Shown in pieces: positions 7,321-15,470 of a stretch of 64,000 nucleotides of DNA. Numbering within the stretch: the stretch's first letter is position 1; every line of letters starts with the position of its first letter. The translations under genes and the position numbers were made by a program. Under the pieces are notes generated by a model, which saw only the letters and a list, made by a program, of their open reading frames with translations, was not told the DNA's origin and ran no database searches. This DNA is from Caldicellulosiruptor saccharolyticus DSM 8903 (GTDB lineage Bacteria; Bacillota; Thermoanaerobacteria; Caldicellulosiruptorales; Caldicellulosiruptoraceae): NCBI RefSeq assembly GCF_000016545.1, contig NC_009437.1:2878501-2942500 (forward strand), written 5' to 3'.

Positions 7321-9171
7321 GTTCTTTCCGAAGTCAGTTGAATAAATTTTATTTTTCGTCTATAATGAAAGAACTATTAGATCAAAGGAGAAATCAATAC
7401 AATGGAGTCAATAATAAACCTAAAAGAATAATAATCTTGTCATGGAGAAATACGAAATAATTGATGATACAATTTACATCTATGTTAAATCTAAAAATTC
7501 CCAAGCTACGTGTCCTTATTGCAATCAAAGTTCTAATAAAATACATTCTTACTATTCGAGAAGTTTTCAAGATCTTCCAATACAAGATAAAAAAGTTGTT
7601 ATAGTTCTTAAGAATAGAAAATTATTTTGTAAAAATCCTGAGTGCAGAAAAAAAACATTTGCTGAAAGATTTCAATTTATCTCTGATAACGCAAAAAGAA
7701 CTAAAAGACTTGAAGATGAAATATTAAACATTTCAATGAATATAAGTTCTGTAGCTGCGTCAAAGATATTAAGGAGAAACATTGCAAACAAACTCAAGAG
7801 CACAATTTGTGAAATGATAAAAAAAGCAGTTCTAATTGATAGAGATACAGTTAAAAGAATATGTATTGACGATTTTGCCCTAAAGCGCAGGGAGAAATAT
7901 GCAACAGTAATGATAGATATTGAAAGCGGGAAGGTTATTGATATTTTAAATTCCAGAGACTACGACGATGTAAAACAATGGTTAGAAGAATATCCAAATA
8001 TAGAGGTTGTATGTAGAGATGGTTCTGTAGCTTATTCTAAAGCAATAAAAGATTCACATTGTGAAGCAATTCAAATAAGTGATAGATTTCATTTATTAAA
8101 AAATTTAACCGATTATTGCAGAGAATATATAAAAGGAGAGATTAAAAATAAGATAAAAATAGAAATGCCAATGGTAAGAGAGGCAGAAACAAAATATTCA
8201 ACTGAGACAAAGAAATACCATTATAAGACAAAATGGGAATTAATACTTGCTGTGAAAGAGATGATTTCGGATGGCTGTACAATAAATGAAGTATGTAGAG
8301 TTTTAGGACTTGGGAATAAAACTGTTATAAAGTATTCAAAAATAAATGAGAGCGATAAAGAAAAATATGACAGGGAGCCGATTGGGAAATCGAAGCAGGA
8401 AGATATTTGTAAACGAAAGGAAGAATTAATTGAACAGGCCAAATTGCTTAGAAGGAAAGGATATAGCATTACTGGGATATCGAGAGAATTAGGTTTAGAT
8501 CGAAAAACAGTAAAAAAATATCTTGAATCAGATGGTAGATTTAATCATGCATCGAAAGGAAGAAAATTTAAAAGTAAGTTAGACAATTATAAAGAATGCA
8601 TTTTAGAACTTTTTTCAAAGGGATATAGTGGTGCAAGGATATTTGAAGAGATAAAGCAAATGGGATACGATGGTTCATATTCGTTAGTAAGGAACTTTAT
8701 TGCTAATATAAATAAAGAAAGGATATTTTTAGAAGATAGAAATGAGGCAATTAAGACAGTCGAGAGAAAGAGCCTGATAAGTTTGCTTTATAGAGGGATA
8801 GAAGAACAAAAAGCTATAACAGCGGAGGAATTGGAAAAAGTAATGGAGATTTATCCTCAATTAAAGGTAGTCTACCGATTAGTCAAGCAGTTTAAAGAAA
8901 TCCTGTTGAATAAAGAAGTATTTAAGGTAGAGCAGTGGCTTAAAGAGAGTGAAGAGTTAGATATTCCCGAGTTGAATAGTTTTGTATCGGGGGTAAAGAG
9001 AGATTATGAAGCTGTAAGAAATTGTATTATGTATGAATACAGTAACGGCTTAGCAGAGGGGGTTATAAATAAGATAAAAATTATTAAGAGAATTATGTAT
9101 GGTCGCTGTAGTTTTGAAATGTTAAGAAGTAAGGTCTTATTATTTAATTTCAACTAAGTTAGGAAAGAACC
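7320..9171 (+). mobile_element. ISL3-family insertion sequence
   Basis: Terminal inverted repeats are visible: ggttctttccgaagtcagttga at the left (7320-7341) and the complement of tcaactaagttaggaaagaacc at the right (about 9150-9171), with four mismatches. The element is about 1.85 kb with one transposase gene. The 8 bp on the left (gaaatact) are not repeated at the right (gattttat), so the usual 8-bp target duplication is missing. That points to rearrangement after insertion. Confidence 0.85.
7442..9157 (+). CDS. ISL3-family transposase
   Basis: 571 residues. An N-terminal zinc ribbon (ATCPYCNQSS ... LFCKNPECRKKTF) is followed by the DDE domain: ICIDDFALKRREKYATVMID, EVVCRDGSVAYSKAI and the late NGLAEGVINKIKIIKRIMYGR. 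Two HTH-like inserts (KEMISDGCTINEVCRVLGL and RRKGYSITGISRELGLDRKTVKKYL) split the catalytic domain, as seen in long ISL3 members. No ribosome-binding site precedes the ATG at 7442. An ATG with AAAGGAG 14 nt before it stands at 7402 in another frame and stops after nine codons, so the first dozen residues may have been lost to a frameshift near 7424. Confidence 0.88.
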   Translation: MEKYEIIDDTIYIYVKSKNSQATCPYCNQSSNKIHSYYSRSFQDLPIQDKKVVIVLKNRKLFCKNPECRKKTFAERFQFISDNAKRTKRLEDEILNISMNISSVAASKILRRNIANKLKSTICEMIKKAVLIDRDTVKRICIDDFALKRREKYATVMIDIESGKVIDILNSRDYDDVKQWLEEYPNIEVVCRDGSVAYSKAIKDSHCEAIQISDRFHLLKNLTDYCREYIKGEIKNKIKIEMPMVREAETKYSTETKKYHYKTKWELILAVKEMISDGCTINEVCRVLGLGNKTVIKYSKINESDKEKYDREPIGKSKQEDICKRKEELIEQAKLLRRKGYSITGISRELGLDRKTVKKYLESDGRFNHASKGRKFKSKLDNYKECILELFSKGYSGARIFEEIKQMGYDGSYSLVRNFIANINKERIFLEDRNEAIKTVERKSLISLLYRGIEEQKAITAEELEKVMEIYPQLKVVYRLVKQFKEILLNKEVFKVEQWLKESEELDIPELNSFVSGVKRDYEAVRNCIMYEYSNGLAEGVINKIKIIKRIMYGRCSFEMLRSKVLLFNFN

Positions 9172-9319
9172 GATTTTATTTTATCATTAACCATCCATGC
9201 TTAGGAAAGCACAACCATTGATGAAAATAGACTTAAGAAAAGGTTGCAAATAATTAACTTTTTGTTAAACTAAAGTTAACAGGGCAAAGGTTGATTTTAT
9301 TGTTGATGGATATAATACC

Positions 9320-9432
9320 TCGAACATTAACCTAACCTGATTACCTTTGAGCACAGCCAATTGTCGCCCCATATTATCCTGATATGGGAACAGCACGGGT
9401 GCTAAACTTCTTATTTTCTCAGGTAATCATCC
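9320..9432 (+). ncRNA. Candidate IS110 bridge RNA
   Basis: A -10-like TATAAT (9311-9316) precedes a structured stretch. TGATTACCT (9338-9346) pairs with AGGTAATCA (9421-9429), closing a loop that contains hairpins CCCATAT/ATATGGG (9368-9388) and AGCAC/GTGCT (9392-9403). IS110-group elements (for example IS621) encode in their left end, upstream of the transposase, a bridge RNA that pairs with target and donor DNA. The position and fold here match that pattern; target and donor loops were not assigned. Confidence 0.5.
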
Positions 9433-9463
9433 CTGTAATAAATTCTGAATAGGAGATAATAAT

Positions 9464-10710
9464 ATTCAAGATTTACTTGAGATTTGTTGTGGATTGGATG
9501 TTCACAAAGAAACTGTTGTAGCCTGCTTGCTTAAAGGCTCTGTCAATGATGATAAACCCCAAAAAACAATAAGAACATTTTCTACTTTACTGCCAGGGCT
9601 TGAAGAATTAAAAGCATGGCTTGAATCAGAAAACTGCCGTTATGTAGCAATGGAAAGCACAGGAGTCTACTGGCAACCTGTTTATAATATTTTGGAAAGT
9701 GCTTTGGAGGGCACTATGGTAGTTATAGTTACCAATGCAAGGCATATGAAAAATGTTCCTGGCAAAAAGACTGATATGAAAGATGCAGAATGGATTGCAA
9801 CTCTTTTGAGGGCAGGACTTTTAAATGGGAGTTTTATTCCACCTCAAACAGTAAGAGAATTAAGAGATCTTACAAGATATCGTAAAAGCATAATAGAAGA
9901 ACTGTCATCTCAGAAAAACCGCATTGAAAAGCATCTTCAAAGCTGTGGTTTTAAACTTTCAAATTTTCTCACAGATATATTTGGTGTATCTGGAAGAGCA
10001 ATAATAAATCACATAGCAGAACACGGCAGTATAACCGCAGAAGAAGTTGAAAGTTATGTTAAGACGAGAGCACATAATAAATTGCAAGAGATAAAACTGT
10101 CGGTAAATGGTAGGATGAACAGACACCAGCGTGAATTTTTAAGGCTTCTGCTTAAGCATTTAGATGAGACATATGAACATCTTGGTGAAATAGAAAAAAA
10201 TATTAATTCTGAGCTTGAAAAATTTAAAAGGCAGATTGAGCAATTGGATAGCATACCAGGTATAGATAAGACGGCGGCTGCTGCGATAATTGCTGAAATT
10301 GGCATAGATATGAGCAAATTTAAAACTGCAGAACATATTTGTTCATGGGCAGGATTAAGTCCTGGCAATAATGAAAGTGCAGGAAAAAAAAGTCCACTCG
10401 AGTAACAAAGGGTAATACCTATATCGAGAGGATATTGTGTGAAGTTGCATGGAGTCTAACTCGCGTAAGAGATTCATACCTTGCTACGTGGTATTGGAAA
10501 GTAAAGCAGCGCCGAGGGACAAAGAAAGCAATAGTAGCTCTTGCTAGAAAATTACTGGTTATAATCTATAATATGCTTAAGAATGGCACTGACTATGATG
10601 AAAAAGTTTTTTATGAAGTTCGGAAGAAACAAGAAACGATACGTGTTAAACGACTTATCAATGAGGCTAAAAAGTTGGGTTTAGAAGTTATAGTGCCTCA
10701 ATCAGTTTAA
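9464..10710 (+). pseudogene. IS110-family transposase, split by a -1 frameshift
   Basis: The N-terminal DEDD/RuvC-like domain starts GLDVHKETVVACL and includes GKKTDMKDAEWIATLLR; the C-terminal Transposase_20 part has LDSIPGIDKTAAAAIIAEIG and SWAGLSPGNNESAGKK. After 10391 the frame ends at 10405, while the matching continuation (KSTRVTKGNTYIERILCEVAWSL ...) is in the -1 frame and runs to 10710. The break is at a run of eight A (10384-10391); nine would restore the frame. AGGAG (9451-9455) stands 8 nt before an in-frame ATT (9464), with no ATG/GTG/TTG until TTG 9494 inside the conserved motif. The true start may therefore be ATT. Confidence 0.8.
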
Positions 10711-10915
10711 ATTTTGATTAAATTTAGGGTCTGTAAATAATTTTGTGTATTTTAAATTGAACCATCCCTCATGGTAAGAAATCATTCAGGATAATCTTGT
10801 CTACCTTCTATTTTTTAGTATTACCATTTTAAAAATTTTTATGCATAAATTTTTTAAAAGCTGGACAAAATTTAATACTGGGATATATTGCTCTGATTTT
10901 TCTGGTTCTAATTTG

Positions 10916-10947
10916 TTTTAGATTGCTTCCATGGAAGCAATCTAAAA
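10916..10947 (-). terminator. 32-bp perfect palindrome after the IS256 transposase
   Basis: A perfect palindrome from TTTTAGATTGCTTCCA to TGGAAGCAATCTAAAA begins 19 nt after the transposase stop. It would form a 16-bp stem with almost no loop; termination of the transposase message is the likely role. Confidence 0.55.
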
Positions 10948-10965
10948 GCGAACTGAGGTTTGTTA

Positions 10966-12194
10966 TTAATTTATATATCCACTTAAACGTTCTGGATACA
11001 TTATCAAAAGCTGATTTAATATTATATCCCAATTTCTGTACCTCTGTGTCCACTTTCTTACAACATTTTTTGTTGCAAGATAAAGCATCTTCTCTAATGC
11101 TGTATCGTTTGGAAATACTGATTTTGTCTTTGTCACTTTTCTAAATTGTCTATGAACTCCTTCTATGATGTTTGTGGTATAAATTATCTTCCTTATTCTG
11201 CCGGGGGAAACTTAAAAAACGAAGTCAGTAGCTCCCAGTTGCTTTCCCAACTCCTGAACGCATAAGGATACTGTTTCCCCCATTTTTCTTTTACATGATA
11301 AAAATTTTCCAGTGCTTCTTCTTCATTAGTTGCCTGATACACTTTTTTAAAATCCTTTGAAAATTCTTTTATATGCTTGTATGAAACATATTTGAACGAA
11401 TTTCTGAGCTGATGAATAATACACCTTTGAATATCGCTTTTTGGGAACACTGCTTCTATTGCTTCCTTTAAACCTGTCAACCCATCAACACAAAATAGTA
11501 GTACCTCTTCTACTCCTCTTGTTTTCAAGTCATTCAAAATACCCAACCAGAATTTAGAGCTTTCACTTTCTCCAATCCATATTCCTAAAACATCTTTATA
11601 TCCTTCAATGTTAATACCTAAAACAACATAGGCAGCTTTATTCACAATTTTACCCTCATCTTTTATCTTGTAATGGATCGCGTCCATGAAAATGAACGGA
11701 TATATCTTTTCCAATGGTCTATTTTGCCATTCTCTTATCTCAGGGATAATTTTCTCTGTAATTTTGCTAACCATTTCGCTAGATACTTCAATACCATAAA
11801 TATCTTTAATTTGCTCATGAATGTCTCGTGTTGTCATTCCTGCAGAAATACAGGGCTATGATTTTGTCTTCAATCTCTGAAATATCTCTTTTGTACTTAG
11901 GAATTATCTTGGGTTCAAATTCACCTTCTCTATTCTTGCTGGAATATCAAGCTCCATTTCACCAAACTTGGTTTTGACAGTTTTTTGACTATAACCATTT
12001 CGGGAATTTGTTGTCTGCTTGTTTTTGATATCATATTTTTCGTACCCTAAACTTTCCTCAATTTCTGCTTCTAAAAAACTTTGGAGTAAGTCTTTGAATA
12101 GATCCTTCAAGCTTTCATAAATGTCACTTACACTCTGGATGTTATTTTTTATTATGAATTCAAGCAATTGCTCTTTTGTTAAAACATTTTCCAT
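10966..12194 (-). pseudogene. IS256/Mutator transposase, at least two frameshifts
   Basis: Three pieces in different frames make one Mutator-type transposase. The N-terminus (12194-11904) runs MENVLTKEQLLEFIIKNN to FGEMELDIPARIE. The centre (11837-11193) has the first Asp in FIFMDAIHYKIKDEGKIVNKAAYV and LFCVDGLTGLKEAIEAVFPKS. The C-terminus, from about 11190 to a TAA at 10966, reads IRKIIYTTNIIEGVHRQFRK (with the catalytic Glu) and ends NQLLIMYPERLSGYIN. Breaks lie between 11904 and 11837 and at about 11193-11205. It cannot make an active enzyme without repair. Confidence 0.88.
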
Positions 12195-12288
12195 AACAAA
12201 AACCACCCTCTTGGATATTTTTGTTTATATTCTGATTCTTACCAAGAAGGAGGTCCTTATACTTTACACAAAATTATTTATAGTCTCC

Positions 12289-12593
12289 TAAATTGTAATA
12301 TTTAGATACTACTATCTTTTCCAAAACTTCTAAAACCCCATTTCTTGAGAAATACTTATTTATTTTTATTCTTCTCTCAAATTTTATACTGTGGTTTATA
12401 ACGGTTATATAGTTGCACATCCCCGCCTTTATCTGGCAAGCCATACAGTAATCTGCCTCCACATACGGTATTTTGTGATTTTTTATTTGTTACCTGAACA
12501 GTCAACATTGACAAACTCTCTGTTTTGGTAATTGCATTCATGCCGGTCACAGGAACATCAGCCAGCAAAGAATGGCACATAAGGTAACAGAAC
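12289..12593. other. Gene-free stretch, no assignable content
   Basis: About 300 bp between the IS256 end and the kduD terminator. Short overlapping open frames occur on the minus strand (for example 12377-12580), but none resembles a known family or has a ribosome-binding site. They may be remains of an interrupted gene. Confidence 0.5.
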
Positions 12594-12622
12594 CCCCGAG
12601 GGCAATACTTGAACCCTCGGGG
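12594..12622 (-). terminator. Terminator of the kdu/kdg genes
   Basis: A strong GC stem (CCCCGAGGG / CCCTCGGGG with a short loop) lies 16 bp after the kduD stop. Confidence 0.8.
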
Positions 12623-12637
12623 ATAAATATTGAAAGG

Positions 12638-13399
12638 TTACCTTGCAAGCCAGCCGCCATCAACATTCAAAATACAGCCATTTACATACTCAGACGCATC
12701 TGATGCCAAGAACACAACAGCACCCTGCAAATCTTCAGGTGTCCCCCATCTTCCGGCAGGTATTCTTGATAATATCTCAGCGCTTCTTTGTGGGTCTTCA
12801 CGGAGCTGTTGTGTATTGTTTGTTGCCATGTAACCAGGTGCAATTGCATTGACATTTATCTTGTACTTTGCCCACTCATTTGCAAGCGCTTTTGTGATAC
12901 CTGCAACACCGCTCTTGCTTGCTGTGTATGATGGAACCCTAATTCCGCCCTGGAATGAAAGCATGGATGCGATGTTTATTATCTTTCCGCCTGTTCCTTG
13001 CTTGATAAACTGTCTTGCTGCTGCCTGGCAGAAGAAAAATACTGTCTTGAGATTAATTGCAAGCACATCGTCCCAGTCCTTTTCAGTAAAGTCAATAGCA
13101 TCGCATCTTCTGATAATTCCTGCATTGTTCACTAAAATGTCAAGCTTGCCGAATTCCTGAATTGTCTTTTCGATAATCATGTTAATTGGCTCGATTGTCA
13201 TCAAGTTTGCCTGAATCTCCAAAAACCTTCTTCCAATTGACTCTATTTTCTGTTTTGTCTCTGTACATGGAACATAATCAACACCAACAATATCAGCTCC
13301 AGCCTCTGCCAGTGCAATTGCCATCCCCTGGCCCAAACCTGTTGATGCACCTGTTACAATTGCAACTTTGCCATCAAGTTTGAATTTATCAAGTATCAT
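12638..13399 (-). CDS. kduD: 2-dehydro-3-deoxy-D-gluconate 5-dehydrogenase (SDR family)
   Basis: KduD reduces 2,5-diketo-3-deoxygluconate to 2-keto-3-deoxygluconate (KDG) with NAD(P)H in the breakdown of unsaturated uronates. The 253-residue short-chain dehydrogenase shows the TGASTGLGQGMA cofactor loop (about 17-28), NNAGI (about 91-95), the catalytic Ser in NIASMLSFQ, and YTASKSGV with the YxxxK pair. The C-terminus ends in the substrate-lid GGWLAR typical of KduD. GGAGGTG stands before the ATG. It follows kduI by 32 nt and shares its direction. Confidence 0.92.
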   Translation of the reverse strand: MILDKFKLDGKVAIVTGASTGLGQGMAIALAEAGADIVGVDYVPCTETKQKIESIGRRFLEIQANLMTIEPINMIIEKTIQEFGKLDILVNNAGIIRRCDAIDFTEKDWDDVLAINLKTVFFFCQAAARQFIKQGTGGKIINIASMLSFQGGIRVPSYTASKSGVAGITKALANEWAKYKINVNAIAPGYMATNNTQQLREDPQRSAEILSRIPAGRWGTPEDLQGAVVFLASDASEYVNGCILNVDGGWLAR

Positions 13400-13431
13400 A
13401 TCAAAAACACCTCCATTTTATTTTTGAGATT

Positions 13432-14262
13432 TTATTTCAATTCCTTCATTGGAACAGGATTAACATCTGAATATGATTGATTTTCGCCTGCCATTGCCCA
13501 GATGAATGTGTAGTTTTTAGTTCCAACACCAGAGTGTATCGACCAGCTTGGGCTGATTACCGCCTGTTCGTTTCTCACAATAATATGTCTTGTCTCTTGG
13601 GGCTCTCCCATTAGGTGCAATACAAACGCATCTTCAGGCATGTCAAAATAGAAATAAACTTCCATCCTCCTGTCATGCAAATGGCATGGCATAGTGTTCC
13701 ATACATTGTTCGGCTCTAAAATTGTCATTCCCATTACAAGCTGACAGCTTTTCACACCGTCTGGATAGATGTATTTGTAGATTGTCCTTTCATTTGACTC
13801 AGAAAGCGAACCAAGATGCGTTGCCTCAGTTTGCTTGATATCAATCTTCTCTGTTGGATACTGCTTGTGAGCGGGTGTTGAAACGAAGTAGAACTTTGCA
13901 GGATTTGAAGGGTCATCGCTTCCAAATTCAAGCTTTTTGGTCGACATTCCAACATAAAGCCCATCTTTCTTGTCAAGTTCGAACTTGTGTCCATCAGCTA
14001 TGACATACCCTTTGCTGCCTATGTTAATTATCCCAATCTCTCTTCTTTCAAGAAAATACTGAGCACCAATCTCTTTGCCATCTTCTAAAACCAAAACTTC
14101 CACTGTTGGCATAGCACCACCAACAATCACTCTATCAACATGAGTGTAGACCATATTTATCTTGCCATACTCAAAGAGATTTTCAATCAAAAACTCTTTT
14201 CTCATCTGCTCTGTCGTAAGAGTCTTAAACTGGCTTGGATGCATTGCAAACCGAATTTCCAT
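13432..14262 (-). CDS. kduI: 5-dehydro-4-deoxy-D-glucuronate isomerase
   Basis: KduI converts 4-deoxy-L-threo-5-hexosulose uronate, the open form of the unsaturated uronic acid left by lyases and GH88, into 2,5-diketo-3-deoxygluconate. The 276-residue double cupin has the family start MEIRFAMHPSQFKTL, VDRVIVGGAMPT, EPNNVWNTMPCHLHDRRMEVYFYFDMP with the His/Glu zinc ligands, and SPSWSIHSGVGTKNYTFIWAM near the C-terminus. Together with kduD and kdgK it forms the classic uronate arm. Confidence 0.96.
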   Translation of the reverse strand: MEIRFAMHPSQFKTLTTEQMRKEFLIENLFEYGKINMVYTHVDRVIVGGAMPTVEVLVLEDGKEIGAQYFLERREIGIINIGSKGYVIADGHKFELDKKDGLYVGMSTKKLEFGSDDPSNPAKFYFVSTPAHKQYPTEKIDIKQTEATHLGSLSESNERTIYKYIYPDGVKSCQLVMGMTILEPNNVWNTMPCHLHDRRMEVYFYFDMPEDAFVLHLMGEPQETRHIIVRNEQAVISPSWSIHSGVGTKNYTFIWAMAGENQSYSDVNPVPMKELK

Positions 14263-14285
14263 CTTATAAATAACCCTCCCTTGGT

Positions 14286-15314
14286 TTATCTTTTCATCAT
14301 TCCAGAACTATCTTGTGAAAGTGCTTGTTTTATTTCATCCTCAGTCACAATCAAACTGTCGCCTTCAACTGTATGTTTTAGAGCACACATATATGTTGCC
14401 ACCTCAAGCATCTGACTGCTTTTAAGCCCTCTTAAAATGCTATATAGCACACCTGCGGTAAAAGCGTCACCTGCCCCCACCCTGTCAATAACTTCTATTT
14501 CACGTTTTTTTGAAAATACAATGTTGCCATTTTCATCTTTTGTATAAGCAAAAAAGGTGTTCTTAGAAGCAGAAAGACTTCTTCTTGCAGCAAGAATTAT
14601 TCTCTCCAAGTTTTGGTACTTTGTTTGCAACCTTTCAAACAAAACCTTTTGACCATCAAAAGTCAGGTCAATACCCTCAAAATATTTTTCTTCCATATCA
14701 ATCTTTAAAACTCTTCTTACATGCTCTTCGTTTGTAATTAAAATGTCCACATACGGCATAAGTTCTGAAATCACTTCATTTGCTCTATCATAGCTCCACA
14801 GTTTTGATCTATAATTGATGTCAAACGCCACCTTTGCACCTGCATTTTTTGCAGTTTTAAAAGCCATTTTTAGCTCATTTAGCACATTTTGGGATAAAGC
14901 AGCAGTGATTCCTGTTGAAAAAAATATCTTGGTCTTTCTTAAAATGTCCTCCCAGTCGATATCCCCAGGCTGTATCTCATTTATGGCAGAGTCTGCTCTG
15001 TCGTATACAACAGAAGATGCTCTCTGACCAACACCCTTTTCAAGAAAATAAATTCCAAGCCTTCTGCCTTTTCTTTTTATATAGCTTGTATCAACCCCAT
15101 ATCTTCTCAGAAAGTTTATAGTAGCATCTCCAAGAGGATTTTGCGGAAGAAGTGTTACATAGCTTGTCTTTACCCCAATGTTCGATAGAGCAACAACAAC
15201 GTTTGCTTCAGCCCCGCCAAAATTGATGTCAAAACTTGTCGCCTGTAAAATCCTCTGATACCCAGGCGGTGAGAGTCTTAGCATTATCTCTCCAAAGCTT
15301 GTTACCTCAAACAT
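14286..15314 (-). CDS. kdgK: 2-dehydro-3-deoxygluconokinase (PfkB family)
   Basis: KdgK phosphorylates KDG to 2-keto-3-deoxy-6-phosphogluconate. The 342-residue ribokinase-fold protein begins SFGEIMLRLSPPGYQRILQATSFDINFGGAEANVV (substrate side) and carries the PfkB signature DRVGAGDAFTAGVLYS with the catalytic Asp near residue 285. The first half also has the Arg-rich loop YIKRKGRRLGIYFLE typical of KDG kinases. It precedes kduI by 23 nt. The KDPG aldolase expected next to it is only a stub (15320-15450). Confidence 0.92.
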   Translation of the reverse strand: MFEVTSFGEIMLRLSPPGYQRILQATSFDINFGGAEANVVVALSNIGVKTSYVTLLPQNPLGDATINFLRRYGVDTSYIKRKGRRLGIYFLEKGVGQRASSVVYDRADSAINEIQPGDIDWEDILRKTKIFFSTGITAALSQNVLNELKMAFKTAKNAGAKVAFDINYRSKLWSYDRANEVISELMPYVDILITNEEHVRRVLKIDMEEKYFEGIDLTFDGQKVLFERLQTKYQNLERIILAARRSLSASKNTFFAYTKDENGNIVFSKKREIEVIDRVGAGDAFTAGVLYSILRGLKSSQMLEVATYMCALKHTVEGDSLIVTEDEIKQALSQDSSGMMKR

Positions 15315-15319
15315 CTTTC

Positions 15320-15450
15320 CTATACCTTCCCCTTTGCCATCTTTATTTTTTCAACAAACTGTCTGCACACCTCTTCTACTTAGCTAAAGTTTCCATCATT
15401 TGTATACTTTGTCATATTGCTGCCAACACCTACTGCAGTTCCTCTTCTAA
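15320..15450 (-). pseudogene. eda: C-terminal remnant of KDPG aldolase
   Basis: Minus-strand translation gives RGTAVGVGSNMTKYTNDGNFS, a stop, then VEEVCRQFVEKIKMAKGKV and a TAG at 15320-15322. This is the C-terminal end of bacterial Eda, with its AVGVGS phosphate-binding loop and final FVEKI helix. The rest of the gene is missing: upstream the sequence changes within a few bases into the tail of the lyase gene (stop 15471). In the remnant an in-frame TAA (after NFS) replaces what should be a sense codon. It overlaps no other gene. Confidence 0.78.
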
Positions 15451-15470
15451 ACAAGTAATTTTTGAATATC

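Larger units (their letters stand above)
9300..10715 (+). mobile_element. IS110-family insertion sequence (approximate ends)
   Basis: An IS110-type transposase is preceded by about 160-290 bp of structured non-coding DNA and followed by a very short tail. No terminal inverted repeats are seen, which is normal for the IS110 group, so both ends are approximate. It lies between the ISL3 element and an IS256 element. Confidence 0.7.
10727..12288 (-). mobile_element. IS256-family insertion sequence, decayed
   Basis: The terminal inverted repeats share TAAATAATTTTGTGTA within about 26 bp: left gggtctgtaaataatttt (10727 on), right the complement ending at about 12288. The flanks (ttaaattta / taaattgta) are similar but not an exact 8-9 bp duplication. 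The transposase inside is broken. Confidence 0.85.

Noticed and set aside
10829-11053. 74-residue minus-strand open frame at the end of the IS256 element
   Set aside because: It is in a different frame from the true C-terminal part of the transposase (which ends at 10966) and has no family resemblance.
12377-12580. 67-residue minus-strand open frame beside the IS256 element
   Set aside because: No family resemblance, no ribosome-binding site, and it overlaps another equally weak frame.
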